DNA from: Pseudomonas pseudonitroreducens
GTDB lineage: Bacteria > Pseudomonadota > Gammaproteobacteria > Pseudomonadales > Pseudomonadaceae
NCBI RefSeq assembly: GCF_021603645.1
Contig: NZ_BQHJ01000001.1
Location: forward strand, 1 to 64,000
Direction of reading: 5' to 3'
DNA: 64,000 bases
Each line of letters opens with the position of its first letter. Within the stretch, counting starts at the first letter, position 1. Both the position numbers and the translations under genes were made by a program. Below the pieces are notes generated by a model. The model was not told the origin of the DNA and did not search any database. It saw nothing but the letters and a program-made list of their open reading frames with translations. This document shows positions 42,281 through 51,347 of this stretch, piece after piece.

Positions 42281-44257
42281 TTAAGCTGCCACCACAACCT
42301 CTGGACGCTCTTCCGGCTTGCTGCAGTGGTGCTCCCAGATGCGTCGGTACAAGACTTCCAGATCGCGGGTGAAGCGCGCTGTGTCGAACAGCGGCGATGT
42401 CATTCTCGCTGCGCGCAGCCGCTGGCGCAGGTCATCGCGTTTCGCGTGGTCCAGGGCCAGCGCCTTGAGCCGTTCGAAATAGTCCTGCGTATCGGTTGCC
42501 ACCAGCTCATCGAACCCGTGCGCCTTCAGCAGGCTGCCCGCCACTCGGCTGGTGAACGTCTCCCCGAGCCGAGTCATCAGCGGTACGCCGACCCACAGAG
42601 CATCGCTGGCGGTGGTGTGCGAGGTGCAGGGGAAGCTGTCCAGAGCCAGGTCCGCCAATGCCAGGCGTGCCAGATGTTCGTCCTGCTTCAGCCGAGGTGC
42701 AAACACCAGGCGCTCGGCGTCGATTCCGCGCGCCTGTGCTTCCCGGCGCAGGTTGTCGCAAGCTTCCGCCGCCTCGGGCTCCAGCAGCCACAGAACGCTG
42801 CCGGGCACCTCCCGTAGCAGCCGGCACCAGAGTTCGAACTCGTCGGGATTCAGCTTGAGCAACTGGTTGAAGCTGCAGAACACCAAGCCGTGTTCCGGCA
42901 GCCCTGCATCGATGCGACTGGCGTGATCAGCCAGCGGCCGATTACGGTCATTGGGCTGGTAACTGTGCGGCATCAGCGCCAGGGTTTCGCTGAAGTGCCC
43001 GGCATGTTCGGCCGGGGTCACGGTGGCATCGCCAATCAGATAATCGGCCAACCGCGGATGACCCAGGCTGCCCGGATAGCCCAGCCAACTGACAATCACC
43101 GGCGCCGGACGCCGCGCTGTGATACCCAGGCGCGCCCCGGTGGTGTAGCCCTTCAGGTCGACCAGAAGGTGCAGGCGCTGCTCGGCGATCAGCTTTGCTG
43201 CCGCCTCGTCGGACAACTCGCGCAACTCATGGCGCGGCAGGCCGGTCGCGGCAATGCGGTGGGTGAAATAGTCCTCACGCGGCGGGCTGTAGTCGAACAG
43301 CTGGATATCCACCTTGGCGCTGTCATGCGCTTCCAGCACGCCCATCATCAGGTGCATCGTCGCGTGGCCATAGAAGTCGCTGGACAGGTAGCCGATGCGC
43401 AGCCGTCCATTCTGCTCGGGCTCGACGGCCAGCGGTGCGGTGGTGAGTTCTCCAGGCCAGTTCGACTCGGCAAAGTGGTGACCGGCATCGCGGTGCAGCT
43501 CGGGAGTCAGTGCCGGCAGGTTGATCAGGCTCCAGGGATCGATGGATTCCTGAGTCGGATTGCCCAGTTGCTGCAGGGTGGCGGCATCGGTCGCGGCCAG
43601 TTGCGGCCAGCTGGCCAAGGCCCGCAACACCCACTGCAATTCGGCCCAGCTACCGGCCTTGGCGAACCAGCCAGCGGCGTCGGCGAAGCGCTTGCCGTCT
43701 TCCAATGCCCTGGCAAATTCCAACTGCAATTCGGCACTGCCGGGACTCAGCGCCAGGGCGTGCTCGAGGAGCGACATCGCCTCTTCCTGCCTGCCCTGCG
43801 TGCGCAAGAGATTGCCCAGGTTCTTGTAGGCCAGCAGGTAACCGGGCTGGCTGGCAATGGCCTGGCGATAGAACTGCTCAGCCTCGGCGTAGTGACGCTG
43901 GTGGTCGAGGAGATTGGCCAGGTTGTTGGCCGCTTTCGCGTTTCCGGGTTGCAGGCGCAGGCAGTTGCGCAGCGCCTCCGAGCTGGCCGGCGTGTCTCCT
44001 AGGCTCTGCTCGGCCAGGGCCAGATTCAGGTAGCAGGAGGCGTCCTTGCGCACCCCCAGCGCGCGCTTGAACAGCTCCCGTGCCTGCGCAGCCCTTCCCA
44101 GCATCAGGCAGGCGGCGCCACACAGGTGCAGTACTTCTGCATCGCGGGGCTTGGTCCGTAGCAGCTGTCGCGCCATGGCTTCGCTGAGCTCAGCGTCGCC
44201 GCTCTGCAGCGCGGCCAGAACGGATTGCGCGGAAAGGGTAGGACGATGTTGGCGCAT
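42281..44257 (-). CDS. TPR-GT41 glycosyltransferase (O-GlcNAc transferase-like)
   Basis: 658 residues. TPRs at about 25-200 (KNLGNLLRTQGRQEEAMSLLEHALALSPGSAELQLEF), then the GT41 domain with GYLSSDFYGHATMHLMM (catalytic His region) and FNQLLKLNPDEFELWCRLLREVPGSVLWLL. Transfers a sugar from a nucleotide donor to protein serine/threonine. ATG 44257 with CGGAGCAC. The next gene upstream is a paralogue. Bacterial GT41 proteins often modify adhesins or flagellin; the target is not shown here. Confidence 0.92.
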   Translation of the reverse strand: MRQHRPTLSAQSVLAALQSGDAELSEAMARQLLRTKPRDAEVLHLCGAACLMLGRAAQARELFKRALGVRKDASCYLNLALAEQSLGDTPASSEALRNCLRLQPGNAKAANNLANLLDHQRHYAEAEQFYRQAIASQPGYLLAYKNLGNLLRTQGRQEEAMSLLEHALALSPGSAELQLEFARALEDGKRFADAAGWFAKAGSWAELQWVLRALASWPQLAATDAATLQQLGNPTQESIDPWSLINLPALTPELHRDAGHHFAESNWPGELTTAPLAVEPEQNGRLRIGYLSSDFYGHATMHLMMGVLEAHDSAKVDIQLFDYSPPREDYFTHRIAATGLPRHELRELSDEAAAKLIAEQRLHLLVDLKGYTTGARLGITARRPAPVIVSWLGYPGSLGHPRLADYLIGDATVTPAEHAGHFSETLALMPHSYQPNDRNRPLADHASRIDAGLPEHGLVFCSFNQLLKLNPDEFELWCRLLREVPGSVLWLLEPEAAEACDNLRREAQARGIDAERLVFAPRLKQDEHLARLALADLALDSFPCTSHTTASDALWVGVPLMTRLGETFTSRVAGSLLKAHGFDELVATDTQDYFERLKALALDHAKRDDLRQRLRAARMTSPLFDTARFTRDLEVLYRRIWEHHCSKPEERPEVVVAA

Positions 44258-44362
44258 GCTGTGCTCCGAAAAAGAGGAGGCTGGGCCTCTATTCAAGTTC
44301 TCTGGGGTGAAATTGGATGCCGGTTACTTTCCGGCTACCTTCCGGTTACGCCCGAGCGGATT

Positions 44363-46426
44363 TCATGCCGGCGCTGAGCGCCTGGTGAGATCGATGGTTT
44401 CGCGCCGTCCGATCCTGGCCTGCTCGTGCATGGCGTTGAACAGTTGCTCGAGTTGAGCGGCGAACTTCTCGGGCTGGTACAGCACCGAGGTCGTCAACTG
44501 CTCGCCGAGTCTCTGGCGAATCGCCTGCCGTTTGGCGGCGTCCTTGGCCAGTGCGATGGCCAGTTCCACATAGTCACGACGGCTGGTGGTGCACAGTTCC
44601 TGCAAATTCAACGCGTGCAACAGGCTCCCAGCCATGCGGCTGACCAGCGTTTCGCCCATGTAGGTAACCAATGGCACACCGGCACGCAGGGTATCGCTGG
44701 CGGTGGCGCCGGAGTTGTAGGGGAAGGTGTCCAGGGCGATATCGGCGAGGGCGAGCCGCGCGCGATGTTCCGCCAAGGGTTTGCGGGCGGCAAAGACAAT
44801 GCGCTCTGCCGCGACGCCACGCTTCCGGGTCTCCTTCAGCAGATTGCTGCGGATGACCTCCGAAGACCCCGGTGCTATCCACAACACGCTGTCGGGAACA
44901 TTGCGCAGAATTTCGCACCAGTCGTCCCAGAGCTGCGGCGTCAATTTAAAGACCTGATTGAAGCTGCAGAAGACCACGGCGTCGTCCGGCAAACCCTCTT
45001 GCGACCGTGGTGGTGGCGGGGCCAGTGGCGTCAAAGGGCAGTTCGGCTGGAAGCACTCGGGCATCAGCGCCAGTGCCTCGCTGAACTGCCAGGCATTTGC
45101 CGGCGGCGTGGCAATGGCGTCGCCGATGATGTAATCCGCCAGACGAGGCTCGCCCAGAGAGCCCATGTAGCCAATCCACGATGCAATGACGGGGGCCGGC
45201 CGCAAGGCGCAGATGCCTGGTCGGGCATGGGTGGTGTAGCCGGTGAGGTCGACCAGGATATCGATCCGGTCATCGCGAATCAGGGTGGCGACTTCCTGGT
45301 CCTCCATACGGCTGACGACCGTGAAATGGTCGGCTGCGGTGATCAGCTGGCGTCGCTCGGCGTCATCCACCTCCGGGCCGTAGGCATACAGGAATGCTTC
45401 GAAATTCTCCCGGTCGTGGGCGGCAATGACCTGGGTGACCAGATGAGCCACCGGGTGATTGCGAAAGTCCGCCGACAGATACCCCACCCGCAGGCGCCCG
45501 TTGCGGGCGCTGGCAACCGCGGAAACCATGGGCGGCGCCGCCAGCGCAGCGGCCCAGCGGGTGCGGCCAAACAGACCCGCCAGGCGGCACTGGGTGGCCG
45601 CGTCGATTTCCGGCCAGGCAAGCAGATTCAAAGGCTGGAACTCGCTGGAATTGCCCTGTGGCAGCGCGGCCAGGAAGTCGCTCATCGCAGGGCCCTGGTT
45701 TTCGTCCCAGTCGGCGAGGCCGCGACGCAGGCCGAGGGCGCGGCCAATGACCTGGAAATTGTTCGGCTGCAGGACGAGCGCCTGCCGGAGGCTGTTCAAG
45801 GCATCGTCCGGCCGCCCACTTCGCTCAAGAATGTCCGCCAGATTGAGGTGGGCCTGGAGGTAGTTTGGATCGTGGGCGATGGCGGCGCGGAAGCTCTCCT
45901 CTGCACCAGCCTTGTCACCCAGGATCGAGTCGAGCGCATGGCCGAGGTTGTTGTGCGCATTGGCGTAGCCAGGATTGGCCGCGATCGCTTGTCGGTAGCA
46001 CTCCAGCGCTTCCTGGCGACGCTCGGCCTTGAAGCTGTTCTTCAGGATATTGCCCAGGTTGTTCCAGGCCTGCGCTGCCCGCGGATTCGACTGAACAGCG
46101 CGGCGATAGGCTGCTTCAGCCTCCGGCAAGCGGTGCATGGCGGAAAGCGTCAACCCCAGGTTGCTGTGCGCATCCGGGTTACCCGCAGCGGCTGCGGCTT
46201 TAAGGTAGCGCTCCGAGTCGACAAGGTCGTTATTCAGGTAGCAGACAACACCGGCGTAGAGCAGGGCACCGGAGTGCCGTGGAGCCAACCTGAGCAGCGT
46301 TCGGCATGTCTCCAGCACCTGGTTGTACTGATTGGCCTGGTAGAGGGCGCCGACCTGCGCAAAGAGCGCGTCGACGCTTCGGGGGGAGCGCTGTCCGTGG
46401 GGCTTGGCGGGGTGAGAACGCTTCAT
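44363..46426 (-). CDS. TPR-GT41 glycosyltransferase, paralogue
   Basis: 687 residues, six or more TPRs in residues 20-230 (AWNNLGNILKNSFKAERRQEALECYRQAIAANPGYANAHNNLGHAL), then GT41 with GYLSADFRNHPVAHLVTQ and FCSFNQVFKLTPQLWDDWCEIL. The pair at 42281 and this gene are tandem paralogues on the same strand with 105 bp between. ATG 46426; TTG 46432 is possible. No acceptor gene is adjacent in the window. Confidence 0.92.
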   Translation of the reverse strand: MKRSHPAKPHGQRSPRSVDALFAQVGALYQANQYNQVLETCRTLLRLAPRHSGALLYAGVVCYLNNDLVDSERYLKAAAAAGNPDAHSNLGLTLSAMHRLPEAEAAYRRAVQSNPRAAQAWNNLGNILKNSFKAERRQEALECYRQAIAANPGYANAHNNLGHALDSILGDKAGAEESFRAAIAHDPNYLQAHLNLADILERSGRPDDALNSLRQALVLQPNNFQVIGRALGLRRGLADWDENQGPAMSDFLAALPQGNSSEFQPLNLLAWPEIDAATQCRLAGLFGRTRWAAALAAPPMVSAVASARNGRLRVGYLSADFRNHPVAHLVTQVIAAHDRENFEAFLYAYGPEVDDAERRQLITAADHFTVVSRMEDQEVATLIRDDRIDILVDLTGYTTHARPGICALRPAPVIASWIGYMGSLGEPRLADYIIGDAIATPPANAWQFSEALALMPECFQPNCPLTPLAPPPPRSQEGLPDDAVVFCSFNQVFKLTPQLWDDWCEILRNVPDSVLWIAPGSSEVIRSNLLKETRKRGVAAERIVFAARKPLAEHRARLALADIALDTFPYNSGATASDTLRAGVPLVTYMGETLVSRMAGSLLHALNLQELCTTSRRDYVELAIALAKDAAKRQAIRQRLGEQLTTSVLYQPEKFAAQLEQLFNAMHEQARIGRRETIDLTRRSAPA

Positions 46427-47158
46427 GTGCAAAGGCCTGTTCAGTGACGTCGCGAAGCGCAGGCAATGCCGTCTTGGCCAAGTCCAAGCTTCCGGGGACG
46501 AGTGCTTTGAAAGCCGGAATGGAGGAGCTTCTTGGCAATGGTCCGGGAATGGCCAGAGCGATGCATGTTCCGGGACGTCCGGGACGGAGGATTCGTGCCG
46601 AATCGGTTGCGCTGAGAGGATGCGCAGGCTTGGCGAGCGTTGCTGTCAGGGTTTTCTGGAGCTTGTTCGGAATTTTTCTTTGAATGGCGCTGCTCTCCAG
46701 GTTTTGGCAAGCCGCAGCCCGGCGGAACGTCCAGCAAGTGCGTGGGCAAGCGTGGTGCGCAGTGAAGGGCCAAGGGCAAGCTCGATAAGCCAAGGCTCGG
46801 GCACGGGCCAAGCTCGAACTCCGGCTTGGCCATATGCAGATGCGCTTCTGTCTGCCGTCGAAGGATGCGGCACAGATCCTCACGCCGATTGTTCTGTCCA
46901 GTTTGTAGATGGTGAGCCGATACTTGCTGGCGAGTGCAGGATAGGTGCGTCTGTAATGCAGGAAATGTCTGTGGCGAAGTGTTCGCGAAAGCAAAGATTA
47001 GGAAGGAACTGTAGAGTGCTTTTAGTCAGTTGGCTTGATTCTGAGGGCGCTCAGTGTCGAAATCCGTCAGAGAAGTGCGGCCAGTGCAGACCGCATTTTG
47101 CGGTCTCCCCGCTGATTCTATTGGCACCCCGATCTTGCTAGGAATAACTTTTCCAAAC
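46427..47158. other. 732 bp with no gene seen, leader of the GT41 pair
   Basis: GC drops from the left part to the right. I found no coding frame with convincing start and composition on either strand; the frames that cross it are mixed and without domain content. It must hold the promoter for the minus-strand GT41 genes. No sigma-54 or other recognisable element was found. Confidence 0.55.
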
Positions 47159-47953
47159 TCAATTTGGTTGTTGTATGTGTGCCATGTTTTTGACCGCCTC
47201 GCGAAATTCTGGGAGGTGGCGTGAGACGAGTTTTTCAGGCAGAAGAGACTGAGGGAAACTGACGGATGTGTTTGTCTTGTGAGTAATGTGGAGGCACAAT
47301 CCCGTTTCGTCCGCAGGTAGGGCAATGTTTACTCCGCGATCGCGTGCGGCAATCGCGAAAAGTCCGTCCTCATTAAATGAGACCGGCTCAAATGGTTGCT
47401 CAGTCCATAGTTTTTTTTTGTAGATATAGCTAAATCCAAATCCTAGATGGTTGTCAGAGAATTTTTTATAATTCACTGGGAAATCAAGTGCTGTAACCGG
47501 GCCGCCATCCCATCGAAAGTGCAGGCCACTTGTATGCATCAAGTCCCAGTATGCGAACTGCTTTAGGTGAGTGTTATAAAGGAAGAATGCACTTAACTTG
47601 ACAAAGTCAGGTCCGTGATTTTGCATTTGGCTAAGCATGGCGTTGATATAGTCTTTTGCGTAGATATCATCGTCATCGAAGTGCGAGATAATTTCTCCAT
47701 TCGCCAGTTCGATTGCTATGTTGCGCTTTTCGCCAATGGAAGTTCTCGCAGGTAAGTGACGGTAAATGACGCGCGGGTCATTCAGGCTTGTCATAAAAGC
47801 ACTCGGCTGCTCACTGTCATCTACGACAATCCATTCGAGTGGCGAATAACTCTGTGATTTAAAAGCCCTGTAGGTGGTCGGTAATAATTTCTCTCGATTC
47901 CAGGTGGGTGTTATGATGCTTACGAGAGGGTTTTTAGATATTCCAATGGCCAA
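47159..47953 (-). CDS. Family 2 glycosyltransferase, AT-rich foreign gene
   Basis: 264 residues from TTG 47953 (AGGAA nine bases upstream; no in-frame ATG is available earlier). GT-A fold: VSIITPTWNREKLLPTTYRAFKSQSYSPLEWIVVDDS and the metal site in SHFDDDDIYAKDYI. Base and codon use are clearly AT-rich compared with all neighbours, with many TTT/AAA/ATA codons, which marks transfer. Stand-alone; could glycosylate a surface polymer. The N-terminus is less certain because of the rare start. Confidence 0.82.
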   Translation of the reverse strand: MAIGISKNPLVSIITPTWNREKLLPTTYRAFKSQSYSPLEWIVVDDSEQPSAFMTSLNDPRVIYRHLPARTSIGEKRNIAIELANGEIISHFDDDDIYAKDYINAMLSQMQNHGPDFVKLSAFFLYNTHLKQFAYWDLMHTSGLHFRWDGGPVTALDFPVNYKKFSDNHLGFGFSYIYKKKLWTEQPFEPVSFNEDGLFAIAARDRGVNIALPADETGLCLHITHKTNTSVSFPQSLLPEKLVSRHLPEFREAVKNMAHIQQPN

Positions 47954-48058
47954 GTTATATGATTCCTGTTTTGGGGTTTTAAGTTGTTTTTGTTAAAGAG
48001 CTTCGAGCATGTTTATGGGTTTTCTTTCGTCAAGTGAGTAGAAATCTTGAATGTTTAT

Positions 48059-48259
48059 CTAGCTTCTGCGGAGTAGTCCCAGCTGGCGAGCGGCGAGGAG
48101 CAGTTGATCGCGACCGAAAAGCTGCGAGCTGTGCGCCAGTTCGTGCCGCAGTTGTTCGGCGCTGGCGGCGATGCCGTGAAAGCGGGCGAGGGTCACCAGA
48201 CATTCGAGGCCGCTGTCTGTTGGATTGGCAGGGGCATCCGGCTGTTGCGGAGCGTTCAT
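48059..48259 (-). pseudogene. N-terminal stump of a type I secretion ATPase (C39-like domain)
   Basis: 66 residues: DSGLECLVTLARFHGIAASAEQLRHELAHSSQLFGRDQLLLAARQLGLLRRS, then a stop. This matches the first third of the C39-like peptidase domain at the start of HlyB/RTX-type secretion ATPases. The rest of the domain, the membrane domain and the ATPase are missing; the DNA after the stop is AT-rich and unrelated. It is therefore a truncated relic, broken at about 48058, next to the transferred GT2 gene. Confidence 0.78.
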
Positions 48260-48638
48260 CTTAACTTCCTGTCAGCGATGGCCGCGCAGGGGCGCTACCG
48301 GGACAGGGACGTTATGTTTGTTCAGCCTTGGTTCAGCAATACAAGTGTGGTGAAAGGCTCTAAATCAGACATTTCAGACGGCCAGTCGCTTTGAATCGGC
48401 GTTGAGTGCCAGCTTCATCCCGGCCCTTATGAGCAAATTTTCGGAGGACGGGGAGCGGGGAGCCGGTTCTGTCTGAATTGGCAGTGGTACGTGATTGGCA
48501 AGATTGCTTGGCCTTTGCCCGGCTTCGCTTTGCAGTTCAATGCGCGTCGCAGTCGCTGGGGCTAACCTAGGCGGACGGTTAGGGCCAGGAGCTATCCGCG
48601 CTCGTGGTCGGCGGATAAAGCGTTCCGCTTTATCCGCC
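48260..48638. other. Gene-free stretch with GTTCAG pair and family C unit
   Basis: 379 bp. Contains GTTCAG-N5-GTTCAG at 48320-48336 and most of a family C unit (48610-48642). No coding frame is supported; it was probably the promoter of the broken secretion gene. Confidence 0.6.
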
Positions 48639-48642
48639 CTAC
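48610..48642. repeat. Repeat unit, family C, overlapping the LysR stop
   Basis: GGCGGATAAAGCG / CGCTTTATCCGCC palindrome running into the last codons of the LysR gene at 48639. Confidence 0.8.
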
Positions 48643-49544
48643 GCAGGCACTGAGGTTTTCCCGCCCACCAGAATTCCCTGTTCCCGCCCACAGACTTCCA
48701 CCAGGAAATCCCACACCAACCGCAGCCGTACCGACCGGTGCAGCTCGCGGCGGGTGCACATCCAGTATTCCCGTTCGATGAACTCCTCTGGCAGCACCGG
48801 CACCAGTCGCGGGTCGTGCAGGCCCATGTACTGCGGGAGGATGGCGATGCCGATGCCGGCCTGGGCGGCCTGTTGCTGGGCGACCACGCTGGTGCTGCGG
48901 AACACCACCTGCGGGTGGCGACAGAAGCTGTGGTGGAACAGGAGTTCCTGGCTGAACAGCAGGTCGTCGACGTAGCCGATCCAGGGATGTTTGCAGAGGT
49001 CTTCGCGATCGCGCAGGGGCGGGGCGTTTTTCAGGTAGGCAGCGCTGGCGAACAGGCTCAGGCGGTAGCGGGTGAGCAGGCGGCTGATGAGCAGGTCGGC
49101 GCTGGGGCGTTCCAAAGTGATGGCGATGTCGGCCTCGCGGTTGGTGATGCTGACGAAGCGCGGCACTGACACCAGCTCCACTTCCAGGCCGGGGTAGCGC
49201 TGCATCAGTTCGCTCAGGCGTGGGGCGAGGAACATGGTGCCCAGGCCTTCGGTGACGCCGATGCGGATCTGCCCCAGCGGCGAGATGGCCTGGCTCATTT
49301 CCTCCTGGGCGAGCAGGGCGGTGTTCTCCATGGCCTCGGCGTGCTTGAGCAGCGCCTGGCCGGCCGGGGTGAGCTGGTAGCCGCCGGTGTGCTGGGCGAA
49401 CAGCTGGGTGCCGAGGTCGCGTTCGATACTTTCGATATGCCGCGCCACCGTGGCGTGGGTGGTGCCCAGGCGCTTGGCGGTGGTCAGCAGGCGGCCGCTG
49501 CGATGCAGCTCGAGGAAGTAGCGCAGGTCATTCCAGTCGAACAT
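48639..49544 (-). CDS. LysR-family regulator, divergent from GMC oxidoreductase
   Basis: 301 residues. HTH MFDWNDLRYFLELHRSGRLLTTAKRLGTTHATVARHIESIERDLGTQLF, effector domain after 90. ATG 49544; 138 bp to the divergent GMC gene with an inverted repeat between them. From memory an equivalent LysR-GMC-MFS set lies upstream of wsp genes in PAO1. Likely activator of the oxidoreductase. Confidence 0.92.
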   Translation of the reverse strand: MFDWNDLRYFLELHRSGRLLTTAKRLGTTHATVARHIESIERDLGTQLFAQHTGGYQLTPAGQALLKHAEAMENTALLAQEEMSQAISPLGQIRIGVTEGLGTMFLAPRLSELMQRYPGLEVELVSVPRFVSITNREADIAITLERPSADLLISRLLTRYRLSLFASAAYLKNAPPLRDREDLCKHPWIGYVDDLLFSQELLFHHSFCRHPQVVFRSTSVVAQQQAAQAGIGIAILPQYMGLHDPRLVPVLPEEFIEREYWMCTRRELHRSVRLRLVWDFLVEVCGREQGILVGGKTSVPA

Positions 49545-49623
49545 GGGCGGCTCTCGTTGGCAGAAGGCGCGCTGTTAGAAAACGCACAGCAGGTGACTCG
49601 AAACGACTGTTCTTTTATCACGA

Positions 49624-49645
49624 ACGAACGACTAGGCTCGTTCGT
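49624..49645. promoter_or_regulatory. Inverted repeat, candidate LysR site
   Basis: ACGAACG-N8-CGTTCGT, perfect 7-bp arms, 38 bp before the GMC start and 80 bp from the LysR start, in the divergent promoter. Size and spacing suit LysR binding or overlap with the -35 region. Confidence 0.55.
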
Positions 49646-49682
49646 CAGAGTAAAAAGAACAAGAACGACGAGGTACTTCTCC

Positions 49683-51347
49683 ATGCCCCAGGCACTGGAT
49701 GCTTATGACTACCTGATCGTCGGCGCGGGCCCTGCGGGTTGCCTGCTGGCCAATCGCCTGTCCGCCGACCCTGCCAACCGCGTGCTGCTGCTCGAAGCCG
49801 GCGGCCCGGACAACTATCCCTGGATCCACATTCCCGTCGGCTACCTCTATTGCATCGGCAACCCGCGCACTGACTGGTGCTTCGACACCGAGCAGGTGCC
49901 GGGCCTTAACGGCCGCGCCATCAAGTACCCGCGCGGACGCACGTTGGGCGGCTGTTCCTCGATCAACGGCATGATCTACATGCGTGGCCAGGCGCTGGAT
50001 TACGACGGCTGGGCCGCCGAGGGCAATCCCGGTTGGGGCTGGGGCGACCTGCTGCCTTTGTTCATGAAGATGGAGGACCACTTCGCGGGTGCCAGCGCGC
50101 TGCACGGTGGCGGCGGCGAGTGGCGAGTGGAGAAGCAGCGCTTGTCGTGGGCGATCCTCGATGCCTTCCGCGAGGCGGCGGCGCAGGCGGGGATAGCGTC
50201 GGTGGAGGACTTCAACGGCGGCGACAACGAAGGCTGCGGTTATTTCCAGGTGAACCAGCGTTCCGGAGTGCGCTGGAATGCGTCGAAGGCCTTCCTGCGG
50301 CCCATCGCCAATCGCGCCAATCTCACTGTGCTGACCAATGTCGAGGCCCTCCGCGTGCTGCTGGAGAACGGCCGCGCCGCCGGGCTGGAGGTGAACTGGC
50401 AGGGCGCGCGGCGCGAGTTGCGCGCGCGGCGTGAAGTAATCCTCTGCGCCGGGGCGATCAACACGCCGGTATTGCTGCAGCGCTCGGGTATCGGCCCGCG
50501 TGTCCTGCTGGAGAAGCACGGCATCGGTGTGCGCCATGAACTGTCCGGCGTGGGCGGCAACCTGCAGGATCACCTGCAGCTGCGGCTGATCTACCGCATG
50601 AACGGTGCACCTTCGCTGAACCAGATCGCCTCGACCCTGTGGGGCAAGATGGGCATGGGCCTGGAGTACCTGTTCAAGCGCAGTGGCCCACTGTCCATGG
50701 CGCCGAGCCAGTTGGGCGCATTCGCCAGGTCCGACCCGGGCCAGCGTTCGGCCAACCTCGAATACCACGTGCAGCCGCTGTCGCTGGAGCGCTTCGGCGA
50801 GCCGCTGCACAGCTTCCCGGCGTTCACCGCGTCGGTCTGCGACCTGCGCCCGCTGAGCCGGGGCTCGGTGACGCTGCGCTCGCTCGATCCGCGCGACAAG
50901 CCGGTGATCCAGCCCAATTACCTGAGCCACCCGCAGGACCTGCGCGTGGCCGCCGATGCCATCCGCCTGACCCGGCGCATTGCCGCTGCGCCCGCGCTGG
51001 CGCGCTTCAACCCGGTGGAGTTCAAGCCCGGCCCGGACTACCGGACCGAGGAAGACCTGCACCGCGCCGCCGCCGAGATCGGCACCACCATTTTCCACCC
51101 GGCCGGCACCTGCCGCATGGGCCAGGGCGAGGGCGCGGTGGTGGACAGCCAGTTGCGCGTGCACGGCATACCCGGCCTGCGCATCGCCGATGCCTCGATC
51201 ATGCCCAGCCTGACCTCCGGCAATAGCTGCTCGCCGGTGCTGGTGATCGCCGAAAAGGCCGCGCAGATGATTTTGAGCGAACCCGCGCGCGCCGCGGAGG
51301 TCATCCCTTCCAGTGGGCGCACACAGGAGCAAGCGCCGGTGGCGTGA
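49683..51347 (+). CDS. GMC-family FAD oxidoreductase (choline dehydrogenase-like)
   Basis: 554 residues. FAD motif YDYLIVGAGPAGCLLANRLSADPANRVLLLEAGG, GMC signature 1 YPRGRTLGGCSSINGMIYMRG and signature 2 GAINTPVLLQRSGIG, and the C-terminal HPAGTCRMG. No signal peptide; cytosolic or membrane-associated alcohol/polyol dehydrogenase. ATG 49683. Co-directional with the MFS transporter 410 bp downstream, which may import its substrate. Substrate unknown. Confidence 0.94.
   Translation: MPQALDAYDYLIVGAGPAGCLLANRLSADPANRVLLLEAGGPDNYPWIHIPVGYLYCIGNPRTDWCFDTEQVPGLNGRAIKYPRGRTLGGCSSINGMIYMRGQALDYDGWAAEGNPGWGWGDLLPLFMKMEDHFAGASALHGGGGEWRVEKQRLSWAILDAFREAAAQAGIASVEDFNGGDNEGCGYFQVNQRSGVRWNASKAFLRPIANRANLTVLTNVEALRVLLENGRAAGLEVNWQGARRELRARREVILCAGAINTPVLLQRSGIGPRVLLEKHGIGVRHELSGVGGNLQDHLQLRLIYRMNGAPSLNQIASTLWGKMGMGLEYLFKRSGPLSMAPSQLGAFARSDPGQRSANLEYHVQPLSLERFGEPLHSFPAFTASVCDLRPLSRGSVTLRSLDPRDKPVIQPNYLSHPQDLRVAADAIRLTRRIAAAPALARFNPVEFKPGPDYRTEEDLHRAAAEIGTTIFHPAGTCRMGQGEGAVVDSQLRVHGIPGLRIADASIMPSLTSGNSCSPVLVIAEKAAQMILSEPARAAEVIPSSGRTQEQAPVA

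Noticed and set aside
44426-46447. 673-codon plus-strand open frame over the second GT41 gene
   Set aside because: Antisense to a protein with complete TPR and GT41 domains; no independent motif or Shine-Dalgarno.
46427-47158. Possible hidden gene in the 732-bp gap
   Set aside because: Frames crossing it (for example 46425-47141 plus strand) have no recognisable domain, and composition changes along the gap.
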